A stretch of 64,000 nt of DNA, taken from NCBI GenBank assembly GCA_026545225.1, contig CM048845.1, positions 106,219,033 through 106,283,032 of the forward strand, given 5' to 3'. Both the position numbers and the translations under genes were made by a program. Source of the stretch: Cornus controversa. Lineage: Eukaryota; Streptophyta; Magnoliopsida; Cornales; Cornaceae. Shown piece by piece: positions 52,331 through 64,000 of the stretch. Position 1 is the first letter of the stretch; each line of letters opens with the position of its first letter. The notes beneath the pieces are model-generated. The model made no database searches. It was not told where the DNA came from and worked only from the letters and a program-made list of their open reading frames with translations.

Positions 52331-52545
52331 CCTACGTTTATGAATAAGTGTAAGAGGGGCTAACTTGTCCCATATCAAATCCGGATGGGGAAAGACTTGG
52401 GTATATAAGGGTGAGTGTGGAACACTACCTAATAGCTTAAGCTTTTGGGTTAGAGGGTAAGCGCCCGATTCATTACAATTGGTATCAGAGCCAAACCCAA
52501 TATTTGGTCCGGTGTCACGCTAAGCGCTCGGCTTGGAAGTGTCAG

Positions 52546-54907
52546 TGTAAAGATCGGGTCCAATTTTGACTGATTTTCATTGTATTAATCATTTTTGCCA
52601 TAAATGCATTTTAAATGATATTTAGCATATTTTAAATATGTGAAACATGTTTGGGAAGTTGCTTAGAGGTTTTTAAAAGTTTTTGGAACGTTTGGATGAA
52701 TTTGAGAATTTTGGGTCAACGGGGCCTGGAATGCAGGTCGAGTGGCCTAGGAATCCGAAATTTTTTTGAAAAAAATATTATTATTTTTTTAAACCAAACG
52801 AAATTTTAAATGAGTTAAGGAAGCGATTTCGAAGCCATACCGGCTTTCGAAATCAAAAACGGAAGTCGGGAAGGTACGTTAAGTGACCCAGGATATTTTG
52901 GTCATTTCGTGCTCCACAATATTATAAATATCTAGGAGCTAAAATATCAGCCATTATATACAGCTGATATATCTCTCTCACTCTCCCATTTCTCCTCCCT
53001 TCCTTCTTAATTTCTTCATTTCAGAAGTGTTGGGTTAGGATTTGGAGAACGTCAAAGGCAAGGGGATTGCTCTACTTGGTAAGGGCTATGTATTGGACCC
53101 AAAAAAAAATCATTTTTGATAAAGTTGAAAGGGCTGAGATTTTAGAAATTAGCTTTAAGTTTTGAGAATTGAGGTAAAGGTGTGAATCATTTCTTTATTT
53201 TGATTTTATAGGTCACATCCTTGCGACATGAAACTTTTCTAATTTTATGTGTAATGTGATATTTCTTGCATATATATATATATATATGATATATAGCATG
53301 ATCTAGAGAGAATTATGTATTATGCATGGATTGTTGAGGTTTATGAATGTATTGTATAACTTGTCTTTATTGGGGAAGAAATTATGAAACTTGATTCCAT
53401 GTGAGAAGAAATGCATAAAAGATAATTTATTTGAAAATGCATTGTTGTGATTTCCATGAGTTGAGTGAAATTACATTGAATATGCTTGAGTTGAAATTGA
53501 TATGCATTAACTTGATAAATGTTATGCATCGGATGAAATTGGTGAAAATCATGATTTTGTGTATATATGTGATAAATTTGTACTTTTGTGAGAATTTGTG
53601 ATTTTTGGGGCATGTGTGAGAATTAAGAACGGCTCGGAGCCCTAGGGTGCAATGCCCAAAACTTAACCAAGTAGATGTCGCTTCCGTCGGGTTAGTAACC
53701 CGTATAATGTAAATAGAGTATGTGGTTTTGAAAAGACCCTTACTATAAAATTATAATAAGCAAAAGTCCCCAGTTAAAATGATTTCAGAGTATATGTGGC
53801 GTGAGTTTATTTGTGAATGTGATTACCTTTGAATTACTTATGTATAGTGGAAATATGAGACATCACGTATGATTTCAAAATTTTGTATGTTTTGAGCATG
53901 AAAACCATTGAGGTATGCCATATAGTCATATAGAGATTCATCGTGCATTCAAGCATGACTGCTTGAGTCAATGTTGAGTCGGGTGGATCATTCCTATTGA
54001 GCGTAGTTGTATGCTCACCCTCTTCTCTCAAAACTTTTTCACATATAGCACCGGTGGAAAACGAGGTTTAGAGTGGATATTTTTGGGGTTTCTTGAACAC
54101 GTATATAGATGTCCATGTCAGTTTGTGGCATGTTGACTATTTTTGGTTATATTGTCTTTACATTTGGATAACCTCAATGCCATTAAGCATTTTATGTATT
54201 AGCCACGCATGGTATGTTTTAAATTTCAAAGGATGAATGTATGATGTATAGTTTTGAATTCCAAATGTATGAGTTTATGATATGATCACTTGAAGATATA
54301 AAATTTGTGTTTAGATTATGTGGAGTATGTCTTGGATCATTTTTTATGCTTTTCATCTTATAGAGAATGTATGTATGTTGTAGATTGAGAATTAGATAAG
54401 GATTCTGTAGGTTGTAATCACTTAAATATTTTGTAATAGTACAGTTCGAGTGATTACGATGTATCATAAGTCCATTGACAGTGCATCGTAAAAAGGTGAG
54501 GACTTGAGTTGAATTCCAGGACTTTTCGCATGCATCATACATTACGATGCATCAAAGTGGGCATCTCGATGTATCGTAATTTGGGTTGGAAATTTGAGAT
54601 GGAAAAACATAACTTTTTGCAAGATGTTTTGCAACATCTGCGATGCATCGAAACCAACATTACGATGTATCGTAATGTATGGCTGAACTTAGGAATTGAG
54701 ATGCATTTAGAGGTGCATGTGTTGCCATGTGTGGGGCCCATAGTGAGTGATTGGTGTTGAGTCATATGTAGGTAAACGTATATAGGTAATTACGCTTTCG
54801 CATTGATTTAAAGAGTGATTAGTTCATTAGGGTTAATGGACGTAATCACCTTTGGGATCCGGGCTCGGAGACGATACCTCGAGTGGTTCAAAAATCGGGG
54901 CGAGACA
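52546..54907 (+). mobile_element. Tekay/Del-like LTR nested in the TRIM-like element
   Basis: Runs from TGTAAAGATCGGGTCC to AATCGGGGCGAGACA, 2362 bp, and is followed by ACTTGGCATCAAA, a decayed primer site. It matches the truncated LTR at 8776-9890. Beyond it, two more LTR-like ends occur before 55118 (AGAGCGTGACAACTTGGTAT and GGGGCGTGACA), so the tail is a pile-up of LTR termini, not a normal interior. Confidence 0.7.
54484..54690. repeat. Cluster of TACGATGCATCGTA-like palindromes
   Basis: At least five variants of ACGATG(C/T)ATCGTAA occur in about 200 bp of the LTR, e.g. 54482, 54542, 54573, 54640 and 54661. Confidence 0.8.
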
Positions 54908-55309
54908 ACTTGGCATCAAAATATAGTATCATAGTAGGATCATTGATGTGAGGTGATGATGTGTAACCTAATCACCCTCGGCTTCCGAAAGTAAAAAATC
55001 AGAGCGTGACAACTTGGTATCAAAGTGTGATTAGTGATGAGAAGTTTGATGTTTGACTTTCATCGTTCACCCCCATTTCCCTTGCTCCTAACCGGATGTC
55101 GAAAATTGGGGCGTGACAGTCCGGGTGTGCCCACATAGGTAGGTAGGGTGACCTGACCGTAACGAGAGCGTTGTAAGTTCGAGCAGAGGAGAATGTTAGA
55201 GGGGCTAACTTGTCCCACATCGAATTGGGATAAAGAAAGACTTGGGTATATAAGGATGGGTATGCAACACTACCTAATAACTTAGGCTTTTGGGGTTACC
55301 CGTTTCAAT

Positions 55310-55976
55310 AACTCACTAGTATCACTATGTACGGATTTTCGCATTCATATACATATCCTATGTTTATGTAGAAAATTCATTTTTCTTTGTATTTATTATT
55401 TAGTACTATAATTATAGTATATAAATGCAGGAAAATAATGTATAATATGATATTAAAAAAAGCCCCCAACATTAACGTGGTTGAAAATCTAACATTAAAA
55501 TGGTGCATGCATGTTACATAACTGGCTATAAAATTTAAATAACATAACTAACCTTTGCTACCATTAGTTGATGCCCATTTTAATTGGATTAATTACACAC
55601 CCGATTTAACACTCTGTTTAAACCCATCAAATTCCACATTTGATTCTAGAAACATACAACTCTTTCTATTTTCTCCCTTCTCTTTTTTGCTCTCTATTAA
55701 AATTCAAATTGTGTTTGACTCTCTTTCTTCAAAAAAATAAGTTTAAGGTTTGTAGATTTCAAAAGTATACATTTTGCTTTCTCAAAATTTTGGACCCCTT
55801 TCTCGACCGTTTCTAATACGTAGTTCTTAACTTCTGACCTAACCCATTTGAATACTAAATTTACACATTTAACCTTGTTTAATGGACCAAAATACCCTTT
55901 TGAATATACCTATATATACTATAATATATGTAATCTATATATAATTATTTAATTCCATAAATAATAATGGGGAGGC
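55310..55976. other. Segmental duplication copy 2, continued
   Basis: Parallel to 13320-13560 (AACATTAAAATGGTGCATGC, then ACATAACTGGCTATAAAATT). No gene recognised. Confidence 0.6.
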
Positions 55977-56750
55977 GATTTTGCACTTCTCCTTTCTACG
56001 TTTGCACTCCTATCTTAAACGAAATGACACTTCTAACCCTCACTTCACAAGTGAATGATTATTATTTTTTAAATTACACAACTACCCTTTGAATATCACT
56101 ATCTCTGTCTCCAATATTTAATGTCTTTGGTCTCCTTTGAAAGGATAAAAAAAAATTATCCCCGTTGAATATTTATCTCTTTTGACAGGAACTAGAAAAA
56201 AAAAACCTAAAATTTTTATGTTTTTTTTAATAAATTATTTCTTTTGACAGTAATTTTTTTTTTTTTATGTCTGTTAAATAAATTATTTTCTTTGACAAAA
56301 CCCCAAAAATATATATACAGTAAAGAAAAAAATGACCCAAAAAAAATTATCCTAATAAATTATCTCTTCTGACAAGATTGAGAACAAAATTATTTCTCTT
56401 GAATAAATTATATCTTTTGACAAGACCACCCTCAAAAAAGAAAAAAAGGAAAAAAAAGACCCAAGAAAATCGTTATTTTTCTTTTAATAATGAAAAAAAA
56501 GTACTAAAAGAAGTAAATGATGTTAAAAAGGAAAAGGTTAAAATTTATAGTATATTGTTATGGTATTGTAAAATAAGGAGTTAAAAAAGTTAAAGTTTAT
56601 AGTATAAGGGATAGTTATGGTAATTATAAAATTAGAAATGGTGCATTAATTAGTTTAATGACTTTTTTGTCATTTCATTTAAAAGAAAAGACCAGTTGAG
56701 TGCAATCGTTGAAAAAGGGAGTGCAGATATCACTACCCATAATAATGTTA
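55977..56750. mobile_element. TIR element with internal repeat array (inverted copy)
   Basis: Left end GGGAGGCGATTTTGCACTTC then AAACGAAATGACACTTCTAA; right end GGGAGTGCAGATATCACTAC. Related to 24927-25746 in opposite orientation. Its interior repeats TAAATTATCTCTTTTGACA-like units several times between A/T runs. Confidence 0.55.
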
Positions 56751-56818
56751 ACATAAAATAAAAAAGTAACTAAATTTCTCTTTCTTTCTCTCTCTCTCTA
56801 TCTATATATATACAATAT

Positions 56819-56849
<31 letters not shown>

Positions 56850-57946
56850 ACCTATATATATAATTATTTATTTTCATAAATAATAATGTTAACATAAAAT
56901 AAAAAAGTAATTAAATTTCTCTATGCATCTATATATATATACACTATAATATATATAACCTAATATAAATAATTATTTATTTCCAAAAATAATAATATTA
57001 ACATAAAATAAAAAATTAGTAGCCATTGCATATTATCATCATGGAGGGAATTGTAGTCATTTTCATATTTTGATATTTTTATATTAAAATACATTTAAAT
57101 AATCAGGGGTAATCAAGACATTTCACATATTAAAAAAATTAAAAAACTAGTAGGAGATGTTGGTGACAAAAATTTATAAAGTTATAGCCACATGTCAATA
57201 CATCAAACCTTAGGGTGCTAGTGATATTTACCCTTTAATCAAATAATAAGTATTAATAGCCTCATTTAAGTGTAACCATGCTAAATAGCAACACTCTTTA
57301 TTATCACATGAAAAAAGAGTAATAATAAAGTCTTCGCGCCAAGTAACCTAGACTAGTGAGTTTCAAAGGTCAGCCCCCGAATTGGTTATGCCCACGACTT
57401 GTATCAAAGTTTTAGTCATAACTTTGTAGTAGTAGGATTCGCATAAAGGTGTAAATAAGGTGACTTGAGAGGCTGACTTAGACTCATTTCAAAATATAAA
57501 ATTTTGGCTAAATATCATTGACACCCCTTTAGGTTTGATGTAATATCACGCGACTATAACATCGTAATTTTTCGTCACCAACACCCCCTGTCAAAAATTT
57601 TAATTTTTTAATAAGTAAAATGTCCTAATTACCCCTGATTATTTAAATAAATTTTAATATAAAAAGATTAGAATTGAAAAATGACAAAATTGCCCTCAAT
57701 TTTATACGCCCACTATTTCTCTCTCTACCTTCTTCAACCACAATCAGAAACCCTAACCATCGCAACCAACCACAACCACAACCACTAGTTAACAACAGCC
57801 ACCACCACCATTTTTTTTTCTCTCATCTCCTCCTCCAACCAACATTACCACCAACCACAACTACCGCCACCAACCACTGCCACCAACGACAAGCACCATT
57901 TCCTCCTCCAACCACTACTACCAACAACAACCACTGCCAGCATACT
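56751..57946. other. AT-rich repeats and ends of TIR elements
   Basis: TA microsatellites at 56800-56850 and tandemly repeated AATAATGTTAACATAAAATA blocks (56745, 56882, 56993). One element end near 57165-57235 (GTTGGTGACAAAAATTTATA) and another starting about 57507 (AATATCATTGACACCCCTTT) match 12.9-13.0 kb. The CCACC/ACCAAC-rich stretch at 57730-57935 gives Thr/Pro/His frames by composition only. Confidence 0.45.
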
Positions 57947-58762
57947 CAGGGCCGGCCCTGGGCCTAGGCGGCCCAGGCCGTCGCCTAGGGCCCCAAAATT
58001 TTTTAATTTTTTGAGGGCCCTAGCCCACTAGTTGTTATTTTAAAAAAATATATAGTAACTGATAGCCCAATACACTAGTCTGGCCAATAACAAAGTGGGT
58101 CTCATTTAAAAAAATAATAATGGTCCAATATAATGGTCTGGGCCTCATTTAAAAATAAAAAAAAATAAATTACTACTAACTATTTGTCTTAGGCATTTTT
58201 TTTTTAAAACTCCTTCCCAATACACTAGTCTGGGTAATAACAAAGTGGGTCACATTTAAAAAATATTGATAATGGTCCAATACAATGGTTTGGGCCTCAT
58301 TTTTTTTAAAAAAAATAAATAAATTACTAATAACTATTTGTCTTAGACATTTTTTTTTTTTTAGAACTCCTTTTCTTTTATTCTTCTATTTTCACAACGG
58401 CAATGCAACGATTTTCCTTTGAGAATTGTGAGCACTTTAATTGATAATTTTGCAGCTCAAAATGCAAGACGATCACATCACATTTACTTTGATATGAATT
58501 TCAATTTTGATTTTTGTGACTAAAGTATGTTGAATATTTCTTTTAATTTTTTTATGTGAACTGGATCGTGCTATTTATAAAGCACCAAGACCAGAATTTT
58601 TTTTTCAACATTAATATATTTTATTTGCTTATTATTTCATTTTAATAAAAATTTTGCACTCCTATAGAATTTATCCGCACGTGAAAATTTAGGTAGAAAG
58701 GGTTTCATTTGAAAGTCCACCTAGGGCCTCTCAACATTTTTGGAATCTCAGGACCAGCCCTG
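57947..58762. mobile_element. Non-autonomous hAT element, complete
   Basis: 816 bp with 14-bp terminal inverted repeats CAGGGCCGGCCCTG and (inverted) CAGGGCTGGTCCTG. An exact 8-bp target duplication AGCATACT lies at 57939-57946 and 58763-58770, which is diagnostic for hAT. No transposase domain is present. A truncated relative lies at 44345-45045. Confidence 0.93.
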
Positions 58763-59092
58763 AGCATACTCTCTCTCTTTCAAATCTCCTTTCACTCTCT
58801 GCCTTTATCTAATTCAAACAATAATTCAAATTATTCTTTGCCAAATATATAATTCAAATTATTCTTTGCCAAATATATATGTACCCACACACACACACAC
58901 ATATCATGGAGAACAAAACTCAGAAACAATTTGAGAAGGCAAAGGAATTGTTTAATCAAAAATACCAAGTATTAATCTAGTCAAGGAGAATAGCCTCATT
59001 TAAGAAATTAAGAGTAACCAGAGACCGAACTAAGGTGGGCCCAGCTAGTCGAACTTGGTCCATTCAAGTCTCGAAATGAAATTTGTTAGCGG

Positions 59093-59100
59093 TTATAAAT
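59093..59100 (+). promoter_or_regulatory. TATA box of peroxidase gene 3
   Basis: TTATAAAT about 115 bp before the ATG at 59214, in the same context as gene 1. GTGGGCCCAGCTAG lies upstream at about 59034. Confidence 0.6.
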
Positions 59101-59213
59101 TGGGCGCCCTTCTTTCTTCTCTGCACGTTCAAATTTTGCAGTTTGCGCTTTTCTTCTCTCACCAGACTCTTTCGTTTTCTATCTAAAAATTCTGTTCCTT
59201 CTCTCTACCTTCC

Positions 59214-61937
<2,724 letters not shown>

Positions 61938-61993
61938 ACGTACAGAAGATAGATATACTACTACTACTGCTACTTTGTTTTTTGAGTTTATAG

Positions 61994-62760
61994 GATTTGA
62001 GTTTGATGTATATATTATACAACAGACAGACTAAGTAGTAGTTTTGGTTTCTCAATTCAACTGTATATATATCATGTGTTGTGTAATACAATACATGTCA
62101 TGGCTTGCTAGAGTTAAAAGAAACAGTTTATGGGCAATTCAATTCCTAATAAACATGTATTTGAGTTTGATGTAAATATTATACAACAACAGACTAAGTA
62201 GTACTTCTGGTTTCTCAATTCAACTATAAATATGAAGTGTAATACATACAATACATGCCATTCTAGAGTTAAAGCCAACAGTTTATGGCTTGAAGCTTAA
62301 ATTAGTTGGAGCTACTAACGATAATTGTGTCTGTTGTGAACATTGATGCACATAAGCATAGGCCATTCACAAACTGAAATAGTGACATTGATTTGCAACT
62401 TTGTCAGATTTGAGTCTCTTGATGCAGTTCTTGTTCAAAGTGTGTTAGTCAATAGTAACTCCATGCCTTTTATTATTTTTTATTTGTTTAGTTTCCAAAG
62501 ATTTCACTTTTTCATTTGTCAATCTTTATATTATTATATAAAGATTTTACATGAAACCATTTTACATTGTAGAAAAAGGATGATCATACATTTACAGAAT
62601 AACATCTCTACCACTGAGTTTGATGTATATATTATACAATAGACAGACTAAGTAGTCTCATAAATCTATTTGAGTTTCTTAATTCAACTGTATATATATC
62701 ATGCCTTGCTAGAGTAAAAACAAACAGTTTATGCCTTGCTAGACTAATTGTGTGTGTTGT
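61994..62760 (+). repeat. Threefold repeated 3' flank of gene 3
   Basis: The block TGAGTTTGATGTATATATTA...CAGACTAAGTAG...CTCAATTCAACT...CTAGAGT...AACAGTTTATG occurs from about 61994, 62158 and 62616 with small changes. Gene 1 has one copy, gene 2 one decayed copy. Confidence 0.8.
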
Positions 62761-62904
62761 GAGCGTGTATGGATGGTGATGCACATAATTAACCATATAT
62801 AGGCCGCCATTCACACATTCAAATTGTAACTCCCTTGATGCAGTGCTTCTTCAAAGTGTGTTAGTCAATAGTAACTCCAGTGTCTTTTAGTTTCCAAAGA
62901 TTTC

Positions 62905-63110
62905 GCTCCGTAGTCGTCATTCCATCATCCAGGTGGTATGCTCTATCCAAATAGCTACCCCATGGCTTGCTCCGTCGAGAGGCTGGCATCGATCCGATTC
63001 CTGGCTTGCTCCGTAGTCGTCTCTGTGAATCGATCCGAATCCTGGCTTAGCTTGTGCTCCCGCGTCCACACTTGCTCCCTAGTCTTTAAGGTACTAGCCC
63101 AACATCTAAT
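62905..63110 (+). other. GC-richer insertion in the gene 3 3' flank
   Basis: This block is absent at the matching place after gene 1 (about 17260). It contains repeated GGCTTGCTCCGTAGTCGTC and ATCGATCCGA motifs and gives a 60-codon frame with no recognised product. Origin unknown. Confidence 0.55.
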
Positions 63111-63422
63111 AACCAACTAATTTCATCCAAAGAAGAATATTATGATTAATTTCATTAAAAAAAAAAAGGACATAATCATTGAACAAAAATTCAACCCAAG
63201 GAAATAAAACATCATCGTATGAAATTATTCCACCCTTCCAGAACAGAACATCAGTCTTGTTTAATTAAACAAAACAAAGATTTGTAGTACTAGTCTAGTC
63301 TATATATGACATGCACGCAATATATTACACACCCAAAACAAAAGCACACCCGCAAACCTCAAAACTCGATCAACCCTAAACAAAGAATCATGAATGCATG
63401 TTGAATACGAATAATATATTAG

Positions 63423-63456
<34 letters not shown>

Positions 63457-63531
63457 GATACAGAATTAATATAATAATAACAAAGAATCATGAACTTAAT
63501 TGATCGATGTTATTGAATTGCCAATTACCAG

Positions 63532-63660
63532 AAAAAGTGACAAAGTGAAGACACTAAAAGGATTTAATTTTAATTTTATTGATATGGAGGAGGAGCTGGC
63601 CTTCGCGCAATCTAATGAATAAAATTAAACCCCTTTAAGGTCTTCAGTGTGACACTTTCT
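63532..63660. ncRNA. Peroxidase exon-2-derived inverted repeat H3 (possible hairpin locus)
   Basis: Left arm about 63532-63580 (with a 7-base internal TAATTTT duplication) and right arm 63618-63660. The loop GATATGGAGGAGGAGCTGGC onward is nearly identical to H1. On the minus strand the right arm reads an open peroxidase-like segment (IEGVSENEAMKIEESVTLK then TLKGFNFI). It is the segmental copy of H1. Confidence 0.4.
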
Positions 63661-63895
63661 TCAATCTTCATCGCTTCATTCTCGGAAACACCTTCAATCT
63701 CTTGCAGTTATATATTTACCTTAGCTTTCATATATATAACTTTATTATTGCCTAAGGTAGCGTATATTCTACGTGTACGCTAAGGTTTCGTGGGGTTTAC
63801 GTATATATTTATATATATCTACACTTCTATAACTTTATCAGTTTCTTCTATATCAAGTTATCAACACGTGCACACACATACATACATATATATAC

Positions 63896-63896
<1 letters not shown>

Positions 63897-63933
<37 letters not shown>
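63897..63933. repeat. (TA)n microsatellite
   Basis: About 37 bases of TA repeat, followed by the GGGCGGACCTATTGAG repeat end that also occurs at 18.37 kb. Confidence 0.9.
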
Positions 63934-63935
<2 letters not shown>

Positions 63936-64000
63936 GCGGACCTATTGAGAAAAAATGGGGCCATGGCAACCTCAAAATTTTGTAAAATTCCTATTCATAT

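Larger units (their letters stand above)
52349..55300 (+). mobile_element. TRIM-like element split by a nested LTR
   Basis: A short LTR at 52349-52477 (129 bp, GTAAGAGGGGCTAACTTGTC to CATTACA) is followed by ATTGGTATCAGAGCC, a Met-tRNA primer site. A second copy begins at 55194 (TGTTAGAGGGGCTAACTTGT) and fades near 55300. Both contain TTGGGTATATAAGG, a TATA box. The short interior is broken by the gypsy LTR at 52546-54907 plus a small tail to about 55118. Confidence 0.7.

Overview
This is a window of eudicot plant nuclear DNA. The evidence is a four-exon class III peroxidase gene family with GT-AG introns, a plant-specific DUF1191 gene, AT-rich intergenic DNA full of TA/CA microsatellites, and a dense load of plant transposons (Tekay/Del-type LTRs, TRIMs, a gag-only LTR element, hAT, Mutator-like and LINE relics). 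I cannot name the species. Only three host loci look like working genes or nearly so; most of the rest is repeat DNA or relics of one gene family.

Layout. 1-4.6 kb: no gene recognised; one SINE-like repeat. 4.66-6.9 kb (minus strand): a DUF1191 single-pass membrane protein with a probable 5'UTR exon upstream. 7-12.2 kb: repeat-rich spacer with a truncated LTR and MITEs. 12.2-64 kb: a tandem array of peroxidase units related to Arabidopsis PER48. It holds a promoter-only relic (12.24-12.51 kb), intact gene 1 (14.09-16.85 kb), an exon-4 fragment (23.59-23.98 kb), intact gene 2 (37.64-40.31 kb), and gene 3 (59.21-61.94 kb), which has an in-frame stop in exon 2. The unit carrying the relic and gene 1 (about 11.45-18.44 kb) is copied at about 45.86-64.0 kb, where the copy has been stretched by a 3.9-kb gag-only LTR retrotransposon, hAT elements, a LINE piece and nested LTRs. 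A second duplication pairs 20.6-22.6 kb with 24.05-26.48 plus 29.90-30.11 kb.

Transposon boundaries were fixed from termini and target-site duplications where possible: gag-only element 46134-50017 (346-bp LTRs, TSD AAAAT), TRIM 31476-32045 (250-bp LTRs, TSD ATTTA), solo LTR 26514-29185 (TSD GATAA), hAT element 57947-58762 (8-bp TSD AGCATACT).

The peroxidases are predicted secreted haem enzymes with all eight structural cysteines and both catalytic histidines. They differ from the usual family form in a long Ser/Gly/Pro-rich loop before the FDxxYY motif, and that loop varies in length between copies. The most unusual structure I see is a set of short inverted repeats made from peroxidase exon-2 sequence, lying downstream of several units (17.88, 30.31 and 63.53 kb, with a single arm at 13.11 kb). 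Their form is that expected of a young hairpin small-RNA locus derived from its own target family. This is inference from sequence shape only. I saw no other undescribed system.
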